From an uncultured Bacilli bacterium (lineage in GTDB: Bacteria > Bacillota_I > Bacilli_A > RF39 > UBA660): a DNA stretch of 64,000 nucleotides. Made by a program: the position numbers and the translations under genes. The notes below the pieces were generated by a model. It was not told the DNA's origin, did no database searches, and saw only the letters and a list, made by a program, of their open reading frames with translations. Location of the stretch: the NCBI GenBank assembly GCA_910576925.1, contig CAJTKB010000002.1, positions 36,997-100,996 of the forward strand, in the 5' to 3' direction. Positions 16,253-22,974 of the stretch are shown here, in pieces. Position 1 is the stretch's first letter; the number at the start of each line of letters is the position of its first letter.

Positions 16253-16443
16253 CTTCTTAACTCCTTCCTTAAGTTATCCTCGAATTCTATTCTTTTACTT
16301 CTGTATATAACCTGTCCACACCAATCACAAATCATTTTGTTTTTAAAATATGGAAATACCCTTTTTCTGCCACAGTTTTTGCATTGAATTTTCAATTTAG
16401 CATAGTAATCAGCTTCTCTAGGCCAATTATCATTTCTTAACAT
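16243..16443 (-). CDS. Small zinc-finger phage protein
   Basis: A 66-residue basic protein with two CxxC pairs (CKNCGRKRVF and CDWCGQVIY) forming a clear zinc ribbon, followed by a charged helix. Likely nucleic-acid or protein binding. It overlaps the helicase-loader-like gene by 7 bases, so may take part in replication. Confidence 0.65.
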   Translation of the reverse strand: MLRNDNWPREADYYAKLKIQCKNCGRKRVFPYFKNKMICDWCGQVIYRSKRIEFEDNLRKELRRCT

Positions 16444-16916
16444 AATTTTCTTATCCCTTCTATTCTTACTTTTTGTTCTTTCTCATAATACTTGTCATAG
16501 AGCTTGTCCAGTCTTTCATAACTGTAATTGTCTAAATCTTGATATGTTACCTTTGTACCTTCTTTTGATAACTTCCTTATCAAAGCTTTTATTAGCAAGC
16601 ATTTCTTATAATGAGTGCTATTGTATTCATTTAATAGCATTGTTTTATGACATAAGTTACAATCTATTAGATAATCATTTTTAAGTTTTTCTTTTTTATT
16701 TAACGTTAATAAGCCATCAACTAAATCGAATGGACTGGGTATTTTTTTTCTTTTTATTTCATCTTGTAAATATTCATCTAACTTTTTAACAACTTCTTCG
16801 CATTTATAATTTTTTAAAACTCTATACCATTCTTCCGAAACTTCATCTGCCTTAGCCATATTTTGATAATGAACTCTAACTCTATCTAAAAGTTTACAAA
16901 CCTCTGTATCGTCCAC
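16437..16916 (-). CDS. Helicase loader/inhibitor-like protein (G39P type)
   Basis: A 159-residue protein. The first 65 residues (EVCKLLDRVRVHYQNM...WYRVLKNYKCEEVVKKLDEYLQDE...PSPFDLV) match the shape of SPP1 G39P-like proteins that load replicative helicase onto the phage origin. The second half has CNLCHKTMLLNEYNSTHYKKC, a C2HC-like zinc site. It follows the DnaD-type initiator with a 23-base overlap. No DnaC-like ATPase or helicase is present nearby, so the phage would recruit host DnaB/DnaC. Confidence 0.6.
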   Translation of the reverse strand: MDDTEVCKLLDRVRVHYQNMAKADEVSEEWYRVLKNYKCEEVVKKLDEYLQDEIKRKKIPSPFDLVDGLLTLNKKEKLKNDYLIDCNLCHKTMLLNEYNSTHYKKCLLIKALIRKLSKEGTKVTYQDLDNYSYERLDKLYDKYYEKEQKVRIEGIRKLC

Positions 16917-17721
16917 TTTTTTTCTCCTCTTCTATTTGTTTTCTTATTTTGTCCCATTTACTAGGTTCTTTTTCTTTATCAAGCTCTTTATTCTGATTTT
17001 TTTTATCTCTAAATTTCTTAATATAAGCCTCTGCTTCTTGTAAAGTCCTTACATTAGCTTTCTGCCAATTGTAAATAATTCTATCTATGTAGTTTATATA
17101 AAACACACCATTCGTAACACTTTCAGCAATAGCTAGTTTTATAAGCTCTACTGGATAAGTCCAAGTTTTAATTTTCTCTTTTTCTAACGGAGTAGTAAAT
17201 CTTCCAAATTCTTTTTCTAAGATTTCATTCACCTTTCCAAACGTTTCATTGTCCATATTAGATGTACTAATATTATTAGTAATTACTATACTACTCTCTT
17301 CTTTTCTATACTCTTCTATACTATTCTCTTCTATACTGGGTTGCCAGTTGGTTGCCAAATGGTTGCCAGGAGTATTTTGGTCTTTTAAATTATAGATTTT
17401 TTCATCTACTACAAGTTGTTTTTTTTCATTAACATACATCGTTGGGTTATATCTATCTTTTCGTATTGTATTGTGTATAAGCCAATGTCTAACAACACAT
17501 ACCTTACTTTCAAATGGTATTAGATATCTCTTTAATATTAATAGTTTAAAATCGTCTTCTTTAGCTCCTATAACGCGCATAATTGAATTACAATTATCTA
17601 TGAAGCCATCATCATCTGCTCTAATATTTAAGTGAAAGTATAATGCTTGTGTTGTTAAAGGCATATCTAGAAAGTCGTCACTATCTGCTATAGTTTTATC
17701 AAACATTCGTTTTTGTGCCAT
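16894..17721 (-). CDS. Phage replication initiator with DnaD-like domain
   Basis: A 275-residue replisome organiser. N-terminal winged-helix pattern: MAQKRMFDKTIADSDDFLDMPLTTQALYFHLNIRADDDGF, typical of phage replisome organisers. The C-terminal half has a DnaD/DnaB2-type segment (EKEFGRFTTPLEKEKIKTW... INYIDRIIYNWQKANVRTLQEAEAYIKKF). The linker is variable and Asn/Ser-rich. It opens the origin and recruits the helicase loader. It is the first large gene of the leftward operon. Confidence 0.85.
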   Translation of the reverse strand: MAQKRMFDKTIADSDDFLDMPLTTQALYFHLNIRADDDGFIDNCNSIMRVIGAKEDDFKLLILKRYLIPFESKVCVVRHWLIHNTIRKDRYNPTMYVNEKKQLVVDEKIYNLKDQNTPGNHLATNWQPSIEENSIEEYRKEESSIVITNNISTSNMDNETFGKVNEILEKEFGRFTTPLEKEKIKTWTYPVELIKLAIAESVTNGVFYINYIDRIIYNWQKANVRTLQEAEAYIKKFRDKKNQNKELDKEKEPSKWDKIRKQIEEEKKSGRYRGL

Positions 17722-17749
17722 TTATACTCTCCTTTACTATATTGTCATA

Positions 17750-17956
17750 TTAATTTTTAAAAACTTCATCGTGATATATCTTACTTGTTAGTTCCTTAAT
17801 TTTTTCTTCGTATAAATTTAACAATTTTCTGTATTTTTCTATTGCAAACGTTTCTACTCTATATCTTTTTAGTTCTGCTTCAAGTATTTTCAGTTTAAGT
17901 TTTAATTCTTCATTCTCCTGCTGTAGTTCTATATTTATTTTTTCTATTTTTTGCAT
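17750..17956 (-). CDS. Small coiled-coil phage protein
   Basis: A 68-residue leucine-zipper-like protein (MQKIEKINIELQQENEELKLKLKILEAEL...). Strong ribosome site AGAAAGGAATG upstream. No family recognised; the coiled coil could mediate dimerisation with other early proteins. Confidence 0.55.
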   Translation of the reverse strand: MQKIEKINIELQQENEELKLKLKILEAELKRYRVETFAIEKYRKLLNLYEEKIKELTSKIYHDEVFKN

Positions 17957-17978
17957 AGCATTCCTTTCTTATTCAGGC

Positions 17979-18079
17979 ACTCTATGAAGACTAGAATTTT
18001 AGATAAGGAGAATTTATATTTTTATTATTTAAAGTAACGTGTGCAATAAATATATAATTAATTCTAATCTTCACAGAGT
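17979..18079. repeat. Long imperfect inverted repeat in early phage region
   Basis: Arms 17979-17998 and 18060-18079 are complementary at 18 of 20 positions (ACTCTATGAAGACTAGAATT against AATTCTAATCTTCACAGAGT), separated by 61 bases without an ORF. It lies between the 23-residue ORF and the coiled-coil gene. As RNA it would form a long stem with a large loop; as DNA it could be an origin or regulator site. No known motif is recognised. Confidence 0.6.
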
Positions 18080-18098
18080 ACCCGAATTGTTTTAAATT

Positions 18099-18170
18099 TT
18101 AATTATTCATAATTTCTTCTAAGAGCTTGTCCATCTCTTCATCTGTTAAATATTCAACTAGTTTAATCAT
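18099..18170 (-). CDS. 23-residue microprotein
   Basis: ATG overlapping the preceding stop (ATGA) and preceded by AAAGGAGAG encodes MIKLVEYLTDEEMDKLLEEI plus MNN. Amphipathic and acidic. Too short for family recognition; included because of the strong ribosome site and coupling. Confidence 0.45.
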   Translation of the reverse strand: MIKLVEYLTDEEMDKLLEEIMNN

Positions 18171-18355
18171 TTCTGCTCTCCTTTAAAGTTTTTAATTTCA
18201 TAATAAGTACATAATCTGCCCATTTTCTTATCACATTTGCTTGATAAGTCATCAAAATTATTTCCACTTGTTGCAATACCTTTGAAAATAATAGATAACA
18301 ATAAAGTAGTTATTAATGTATATTTAACCTTATTCTTTAGTCTTACTTTCTTCAT
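18167..18355 (-). CDS. Small membrane-anchored phage protein
   Basis: A 62-residue protein with a basic start (MKKVRLKNKVK), a hydrophobic stretch (about 12-27) and an outside tail with two Cys. Ribosome site AAAGGAG follows the palindrome at 18375-18399. It is the second gene of the leftward early operon. Family unknown. Confidence 0.58.
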   Translation of the reverse strand: MKKVRLKNKVKYTLITTLLLSIIFKGIATSGNNFDDLSSKCDKKMGRLCTYYEIKNFKGEQK

Positions 18356-18374
18356 TTTGACTCCTTTATTTTTT

Positions 18375-18399
18375 ATCTAAAGTGTGTTATACTTTAGAT
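18375..18399. repeat. Perfect 9-bp palindrome in leader of early operon
   Basis: ATCTAAAGT and ACTTTAGAT surround a 7-base spacer (GTGTTAT). On the plus strand it is followed by GTTATTTTTTTT, so it could terminate rightward RNA; on the minus strand it sits just upstream of the ribosome site of the 18355 gene, as an RNA hairpin or operator. Confidence 0.6.
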
Positions 18400-18414
18400 G
18401 TTATTTTTTTTAAC

Positions 18415-18449
18415 AAGGGCTTTTTCGTAACTGGTTAAGCCCCTTTTTT
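18415..18449 (+). terminator. Hairpin with T-run, GGGCTT/AAGCCC
   Basis: GGGCTT (18417-18422) and AAGCCC (18437-18442) form a stem around a 14-base loop and are followed on the plus strand by CTTTTTT. It overlaps the end of the small leftward gene at 18435-18569. It may stop antisense transcripts entering from the left or serve in both directions. Confidence 0.5.
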
Positions 18450-18569
18450 GTTTGTAATTTTTAAATTGATAATATCTAAATTTTCTTGAATTGATAAAAG
18501 ATACATTAAATAATCAACCATTTCTATAGATTTACTATTTAATTCTTTTTTAACTTCTTTTAATTCCAT
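18435..18569 (-). CDS. 44-residue phage protein, first gene of leftward operon
   Basis: ATG at 18569 with GAGGTG six bases upstream encodes MELKEVKKELNSKSIEMVDY and a further 24 residues ending KKGA. Amphipathic helices. Small proteins here may act as antirepressors or excision factors, but no family is recognised. Confidence 0.5.
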   Translation of the reverse strand: MELKEVKKELNSKSIEMVDYLMYLLSIQENLDIINLKITNKKGA

Positions 18570-18681
18570 TTTTTACACCTCTCTATATCTTATGTCGTAA
18601 AATGTCATTTCTTGTTTTAGTTTGGTCACTATATACAAATATTCAAAGAATACTTGAATTTTTTTTAATATTGAATAATTC

Positions 18682-18710
18682 TTGTTTCACTCTCCTTACA
18701 GACTTATAAT
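18682..18710 (+). promoter_or_regulatory. Sigma-A promoter for the DUF2513 gene
   Basis: TTGTTT (18682-18687), 17-base spacer, TATAAT (18705-18710). Upstream at 18641-18659 an inverted repeat ATTCAA/TTGAAT may be an operator lying in the divergent region that also serves the leftward early operon. Confidence 0.75.
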
Positions 18711-18733
18711 AAAACTTGGAAGGAGGTATTACT

Positions 18734-19105
18734 TTGAAATTAAAGCAAGATTGTATTAGAGATACACTTTTGTTCCTTGAAAAAAATATGTCTAGAACTG
18801 GTTTCTTTAGTAGTCATTCAATTCAATTAGATAATTTTTCAACAGAAGATATTGATTACACCGTTGAAAAATTAAGTGAAGCTGGGTACTTAACTCTTGC
18901 CTCAATATATTGTGATGGTCATATTTTAATCAGATGCATAACCTATGATGGGCACCAATTTCTAGATAATATTCGTGATGATAAAGTTTGGGCTAAAACA
19001 AAGTTAGTGTTATCAAAATTTTCATCTACTTCTATGTCATTTGTTCAAGAAGTAGCATCACAAGTTATATCAAATATCATTAGTAACAGTTTATACAAAA
19101 AGTAA
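18734..19105 (+). CDS. DUF2513 family phage protein
   Basis: A 123-residue protein beginning MKLKQDCIRDTLLFLEKN, with DIDYTVEKLSEAGYLTLASIYCDGHILIRCITYDGHQFLDNIRDDKVW, the DUF2513 core (a winged-helix-like fold), and a C-terminal amphipathic helix. I chose the TTG at 18734 because AAGGAGG lies 8 bases upstream; the open frame starts at 18716. It is found in phages and integrative elements; function unknown, probably DNA or protein binding. It is transcribed opposite to its neighbours from its own promoter. Confidence 0.8.
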   Translation: MKLKQDCIRDTLLFLEKNMSRTGFFSSHSIQLDNFSTEDIDYTVEKLSEAGYLTLASIYCDGHILIRCITYDGHQFLDNIRDDKVWAKTKLVLSKFSSTSMSFVQEVASQVISNIISNSLYKK

Positions 19106-19107
19106 AA

Positions 19108-19308
19108 TTATTTAAAATTTGCTTTTTCTGTATTAATAAATATTTGCTCTGGTAAAACTGTCATTTTCAATTCAATGTGTATAATAGGTTCGACTTCAAT
19201 TCTTGAAATTGTCCATTTATTAACACTATGTGATATATCTAATCCATCAAGTTTAATTTCTGTCTTATCATCTCTGCAATTTAAAAATAATTTATTTAAA
19301 TCTTCCAT
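19108..19308 (-). CDS. Small hypothetical phage protein
   Basis: A 66-residue beta-rich protein (MEDLNKLFLNCRDDKTEIKLDGLDISHSVNKW...), expressed with the Cro-like gene 8 bases upstream. No family recognised. Converges with the DUF2513 gene with only 2 bases between stops. Confidence 0.55.
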   Translation of the reverse strand: MEDLNKLFLNCRDDKTEIKLDGLDISHSVNKWTISRIEVEPIIHIELKMTVLPEQIFINTEKANFK

Positions 19309-19316
19309 ACTCTCTC

Positions 19317-19535
19317 CTATTCTTTTTGCTCATAAAATTTTGTCCAATCTAATCCTAAGATACTGGCTATCCTTTTTGCTAATTTAGGTTTGGGAGTTCT
19401 TTTTCCTCTTTCCCACCAAAATATAGCTTGCTGTGTAACTCCTACTTCTTTAGCGAGTTGTGGATAAGTGAAACCTCTATCAATTCTTGCTTGAATTAGC
19501 CAATGCCTGACTGGTTCTGTTGATCTTCCTGCCAT
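19317..19535 (-). CDS. XRE-family regulator (Cro-like)
   Basis: A 72-residue helix-turn-helix protein: RGFTYPQLAKEVGVTQQAIFWWERGKRTPKPKLAKRIASIL. It is divergent from the CI-like gene at 19989 across a region with repeated TTGTTGTA boxes, so it should be the lytic switch regulator. Ribosome site AAGGAGGTG is strong. No dimerisation domain beyond the HTH, which is usual for Cro proteins. Confidence 0.78.
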   Translation of the reverse strand: MAGRSTEPVRHWLIQARIDRGFTYPQLAKEVGVTQQAIFWWERGKRTPKPKLAKRIASILGLDWTKFYEQKE

Positions 19536-19681
19536 TTAATCACCTCCTTGATTTCTGTAACTTATTGTTGTATAATTTAGTTGTCTATTTTTTAAATAGA
19601 TAAAAAACTTATCGTGGTATAAATTAAATATTATCTTTCTAAATTACCATTTTATTTTTTTATTAGTGGCAATAAGAAAAA

Positions 19682-19789
19682 ATGAAAAGTATATTTAAAA
19701 AAGGATTAAGTTTTTTTAAAAATCTTTTTGCTAATGGAATAAGTATTATTATCATAATTAGTAACAATAACACCATTAATAAGAAGTGA
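19682..19789 (+). CDS. Possible 35-residue hydrophobic peptide gene
   Basis: ATG at 19682 encodes MKSIFKKGLSFFKNLFANGI, then an Ile run and an Asn-rich, Lys-ended tail, closing with TGA five bases before a strong terminator. The amphipathic basic start and short membrane helix recall small membrane-active peptides or type I toxins. No clear ribosome site is seen, so translation is uncertain, but the unit ORF-plus-terminator between divergent regulators suggests a discrete transcript. Confidence 0.35.
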   Translation: MKSIFKKGLSFFKNLFANGISIIIIISNNNTINKK

Positions 19790-19793
19790 CCTT

Positions 19794-19836
19794 GATATCA
19801 AGTTAGTTTACCAGACAGAGCTTGATATCTTTTTTT
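19794..19836 (+). terminator. Strong rho-independent terminator
   Basis: GATATCAAG (19794-19802) pairs perfectly with CTTGATATC (19821-19829), followed by TTTTTTT. It ends any transcript from the short peptide ORF and insulates the repressor promoter. Confidence 0.8.
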
Positions 19837-19938
19837 ATACAACAATTTTTGTAATCTTGCGTATAGCTTGATTACATATTTATCATACAACAAGTTGTTT
19901 CTTATGTCAATAAAAAAAAGTAATTTAATTATAACGAA

Positions 19939-19968
19939 TTGTTTATAATTGTAATTTTGTTGTATTAT
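19939..19968 (+). promoter_or_regulatory. Promoter of the CI-like repressor
   Basis: TTGTTT (19939-19944), 18-base spacer and TATTAT (19963-19968), with a TTGTTGTA box overlapping the -10, consistent with autoregulation. AAGGAGG ribosome site follows. Confidence 0.6.
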
Positions 19969-19988
19969 AAGCGCAAGGAGGTATCTTT

Positions 19989-20348
19989 ATGTTTGGAGAA
20001 AGACTAAAATATTTACGAGAAAACAAAAACTTACTTCAAAAAGAATTAGGAGATGCTTTAAATGTTACTTCTCAAACTGTGAGTGGCTGGGAAATTAATA
20101 GAACAAAACCAGATTATGATATGTTGGTTACTATAGCAAATTTTTTTGAAGTTACTATTGACTATTTATTAGGTAATGAGATGAAAGCAACTAAAATTGA
20201 AAATGAATTAAAAGAAAAAGAAGCGTTGAAACAGTTATTAATAAAAAATGGATATATGAAAGAAAACGAAAATTTAAGCGACGAGGAATTAAATAAGCTT
20301 ATGAAATTTGTGGTTAATAATAAAGATATATTGAAAGGAAATAAATAA
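19989..20348 (+). CDS. XRE-family repressor (CI-like)
   Basis: A 119-residue protein. N-terminal HTH: MFGERLKYLRENKNLLQKELGDALNVTSQTVSGWE, extending through the usual NFFEVTIDYLLGNE. The second half is helical (residues 70-119), probably for oligomerisation; no peptidase S24 domain, so induction would not go through RecA-stimulated self-cleavage. It is divergent from the Cro-like gene and shares one base with the Abi-alpha-like gene, so the latter should be expressed in lysogens. Confidence 0.82.
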   Translation: MFGERLKYLRENKNLLQKELGDALNVTSQTVSGWEINRTKPDYDMLVTIANFFEVTIDYLLGNEMKATKIENELKEKEALKQLLIKNGYMKENENLSDEELNKLMKFVVNNKDILKGNK

Positions 20349-21148
20349 TGATGATTTCAAAAAAGAAGAATGGATTAAAGTCCTCAAATGCATCAAGTAT
20401 TGAAGGAAAAAATATTGAAGGCAGAACGATAATTTCTTCTAAATGGATTATTGATTATTTATTAAAATTAATAGATAATAATCTTAATTGTGAATTATAT
20501 ACTTTTATAGAATTTTTTCCCATATATAAAGCAAAAATTAAAAGTTTAATCAAATATAAAGTCTCTGAAATACCCGAAAAGTTTTTAACAAAACCAGATA
20601 TCAACGTTATTATTGCTTTTATTGAATATCTAAAATCTGATATAGACAAAGAATACAAAATGGATATATATGTAAATTTAATTATGAAAAACATAGATGT
20701 TAGAAATAAGAAAATAATTCATAATTCTTTCTTATCAATTATTAAAGATTTAAATTATAATGATATCTTGCTATTAGATAATTTACGAAAAATAAAAAAA
20801 GAAGATATTATAAGCTTAAATGTAATAGATAACAATTCAAATATTATTGATATATTTAATTGTGAGAAATACTTTACCTTCATAAAACATAATATAAATT
20901 TAGATGAGTTGACAATTTCTATTAATAACCTAATACGATTAAATTTAATTTCTCTTTTTATGTCATCGCAAAAAAAAGAGAACATTTTAGAAAACTGGAT
21001 AAATATCTTGCATTCAGAAACAATAAAGAACATTTCTAAGGAACAGAAATGTGATTTACAATTTCAAGCAAAGCAAAGTGGTTATATATCATTAACTAAT
21101 TTAGGAGAGATTATTGCAAATCTATGTATTATAGAAAATTATATTTAA
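20348..21148 (+). CDS. Abi-alpha (DUF4393)-like lysogen-expressed protein
   Basis: A 266-residue protein coupled to the repressor (ATAATGATG overlap). The C-terminal part, with a paired-helix region followed by NNLIRLNLISLF and GYISLTNLGEIIANLCI, resembles Abi-alpha / DUF4393 proteins, where an LT..G..F..-C motif ends the domain. Such proteins are linked to abortive infection. Coexpression with the repressor fits superinfection protection by the lysogen. There is no membrane segment. The match is from memory of the family and moderate. Confidence 0.55.
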   Translation: MMISKKKNGLKSSNASSIEGKNIEGRTIISSKWIIDYLLKLIDNNLNCELYTFIEFFPIYKAKIKSLIKYKVSEIPEKFLTKPDINVIIAFIEYLKSDIDKEYKMDIYVNLIMKNIDVRNKKIIHNSFLSIIKDLNYNDILLLDNLRKIKKEDIISLNVIDNNSNIIDIFNCEKYFTFIKHNINLDELTISINNLIRLNLISLFMSSQKKENILENWINILHSETIKNISKEQKCDLQFQAKQSGYISLTNLGEIIANLCIIENYI

Positions 21149-21214
21149 TATTTCTTACTATAAAAGCACTAAAATGAACTGAACCCCAAAAGTTGGACAG
21201 TTTATAAATAGTTT

Positions 21215-22066
21215 CTAATTAAAGGATTGTAACCTGTAATTTACGGGAGATAGTCCTTTTAATTTTACTTTAATTCTATCATAATTATAATATTTAATAT
21301 AGTCATCGATTGCTAAAATTAGTTCATCTATTGTTTTATAACTTTCTTCTTGGTCATAAAACATTTCAGTTTTAAGAAGTCCAAAGAAATTCTCCATCAT
21401 TCCGTTATCCATGCTGTTTCCTTTTCTAGACATGCTTTGCTTAATACCTTTATTCTTTAATCGTTGTTGATAAGAAGCATGCTGGTATTGCCAACCTTGA
21501 TCAGAATGAAATATTAAACCTTCTAAATTTCTATCATTAAATGCTTTATCTAACATATCATTTATTTGTTCTAGATTTGGAGATTTAGATGTATTGTAAG
21601 ATACTATTTCACCATTAAATCCGTCTAGTATTGGTGATAAATAAATCTTTTCTCCACGAAGATTGAATTCAGTAACATCTGTATACCATTTCTGATTTGG
21701 TTTAGCTGCAGAGAATTCTCGATTAATATAATTATCTGCTATTTTACCAACTGTTCCTTTATATGATGAATATTTTCTTTTGTTTCTTTTTAAAGGTTTT
21801 AATCCTAACTTCACCATTATTCTATAAACTTTCTTGTGATTAACATTATAACCTTGATTTCTAAGTTCTAATGTTATCCTACGATAGCCATATCTTTCTT
21901 TATTATTTATAAATATTTCTTTAATTTTATCAATTATTTCATTATTTTTTTCATCTTTATCTGTTTTAGATAAAGTATAATAATATACTGATTTTGCTAA
22001 ACCAGATATCTTTAGAAGAATCTTTAATGAATATGTTAGCCGAAGTTCACTTACAACATTTACTTT
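21215..22066 (-). CDS. IS3-family transposase OrfB (rve integrase domain)
   Basis: The frame runs from about 22066, near the end of orfA and in the -1 frame, to 21215 (about 283 residues). It has the HTH_21 region (KDEKNNEIIDKIKEIF...RYGYRRITLELRNQGY) then the DDE catalytic core: D in WYTDVTEF, D in IFHSDQGWQY and E in DNGMMENFFG, followed by YNYDRIKVKLKGLSPV. It is probably made as an OrfAB fusion by -1 frameshifting at GAAAAAG (22063-22069). An internal ATG at 21817 starts only a fragment. Confidence 0.88.
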   Translation of the reverse strand, partial: KVNVVSELRLTYSLKILLKISGLAKSVYYYTLSKTDKDEKNNEIIDKIKEIFINNKERYGYRRITLELRNQGYNVNHKKVYRIMVKLGLKPLKRNKRKYSSYKGTVGKIADNYINREFSAAKPNQKWYTDVTEFNLRGEKIYLSPILDGFNGEIVSYNTSKSPNLEQINDMLDKAFNDRNLEGLIFHSDQGWQYQHASYQQRLKNKGIKQSMSRKGNSMDNGMMENFFGLLKTEMFYDQEESYKTIDELILAIDDYIKYYNYDRIKVKLKGLSPVNYRLQSFN

Positions 22067-22566
22067 TTCTTCTGTTGTTGATTCTTCCTTGCTTGAACAA
22101 CGGCTCTCAATTTTTTTGAGTATTCTAGCTCAGCCTTCAAATATAAATTCTCTTCTTGTAATCGTTTTATAGTTTCATCTTTAGTTTCTTTAGATTTTTT
22201 CTTCGTTACTTTTGGCATAGTTGGACGCCCTCGCTTTCGTTCAACTATATTATAACCATTTTCTTTATATTTTGAAATCCAGTTTGATAGCATTCCATGA
22301 CTAGGTAATCCTAAATCTATAGAAACTGCCCAGGTAGATTCCCCTTTATTTAAAACTCTATTTATTGCATCTATTTTGAAAGTTAAAGAATATCTTTTAT
22401 TTTTCTTTTTTTGCACTATCTTGTATCCATGTCTCTCAATTAATCTAACTAAATATTTCACTCGTCTTGCATCAATTTTATATTCTTGATGAACAGTTTC
22501 AAGAGAGACACCTTTTTTTCTTTTATTATATATTTCAACTTTATCCTCATAACTTAATTTAGACAT
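22060..22566 (-). CDS. IS3-family OrfA, double HTH protein
   Basis: A 168-residue DNA-binding protein with two helix-turn-helix units (LSYEDKVEIYNKRKKGVSLE..., and LTFKIDAINRVLNKGESTWAVSIDLGLPSHGMLSNW) and a C-terminal leucine-zipper-like coiled coil (ETIKRLQEENLYLKAELEYSKKL). It binds the terminal repeats. It ends in QQQKKK within the slippery A-rich stretch that leads into orfB. Confidence 0.87.
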   Translation of the reverse strand: MSKLSYEDKVEIYNKRKKGVSLETVHQEYKIDARRVKYLVRLIERHGYKIVQKKKNKRYSLTFKIDAINRVLNKGESTWAVSIDLGLPSHGMLSNWISKYKENGYNIVERKRGRPTMPKVTKKKSKETKDETIKRLQEENLYLKAELEYSKKLRAVVQARKNQQQKKK

Positions 22567-22617
22567 ATAAAAACCTCGCTTCTATTTTGTCCAAGAAACG
22601 GGGTTCATATCAAAAAA

Positions 22618-22713
22618 CTAGTGCTTTTTACTTTGTTCTATTAACCACTTAATAAATTGTTTGTACACTCCCTGCTTTTTTAAATAATTATAGAATTTAT
22701 CAAAATTATTCAA
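22618..22713 (-). CDS. 31-residue basic peptide or truncated gene
   Basis: TTG at 22713 with a strong GGGGGTG ribosome site encodes MNNFDKFYNYLKKQGVYKQF and 11 more residues ending EQSKKH. The same frame is open further upstream to about 22805 (.. DEYDYISFPKNIKYLSKIEQG ..) without a start codon, so this could be the 3' end of a decayed longer gene. It ends 6 bases from the IS and would have shared the split terminator. Confidence 0.4.
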   Translation of the reverse strand: MNNFDKFYNYLKKQGVYKQFIKWLIEQSKKH

Positions 22714-22844
22714 CTTAATCACCCCCTGTTCTATTTTAGATAAATATTTAATATTTTTTGGAAATGATATATAATCGTACTCATCAACTTGTAGTTTTCT
22801 GCATTTCTAGCAACTTACAATATCATAAAACAAATGAAAATACG

Positions 22845-22899
22845 TTTTTTTACCTTTAAAGCTTAAAAATAGACCTTCAAAATAAGTGAAGGTAAAAAA
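22845..22899. terminator. Bidirectional hairpin region
   Basis: TTTTTTACCTT (22845-22855) and AAGGTAAAAAA (22889-22899) can pair, and an inner perfect pair ACCTTCA/TGAAGGT also exists (22873-22893). Located in the gap between the IS-adjacent peptide and the LytTR gene; probably separates the two units. Confidence 0.5.
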
Positions 22900-22974
22900 T
22901 TAATGGAAATAATTACAAAAAAAATAATTAATAAGTTTTGCTATAATTTTTTTAGAATGAAGAGGTTATAGTTT

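Larger units (their letters stand above)
19565..19964. promoter_or_regulatory. Lysogeny control region with four TTGTTGTA operator boxes
   Basis: The octamer TTGTTGTA or its complement TACAACAA occurs at 19565-19572, 19838-19845, 19886-19893 and 19957-19964. The third copy is part of a near-palindrome (ACAACAAGTTGTTT). The first lies near the leftward promoter and the fourth overlaps the -10 region of the rightward repressor promoter. Their even distribution between divergent HTH genes suggests operators for one or both regulators. Confidence 0.6.
21175..22612 (-). mobile_element. IS3-family (IS150-group) insertion sequence
   Basis: A 1438-bp element carrying orfA and orfB in overlapping -1 frames. 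The terminal inverted repeats start TGAACTGAACCCC at 21175 and, on the other strand at 22612, TGATATGAACCCC; they share TGA, TGAACCCC and TTGGACA blocks (18 of 25). It is flanked by runs of A, allowing a 3-4 bp target duplication. The flanks AAAAGCACTA (21162-21171) and TAGTGCTTTT (22619-22628) form the arms of a hairpin that the insertion split. Both ORFs appear intact, so it may still be active. Confidence 0.88.
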
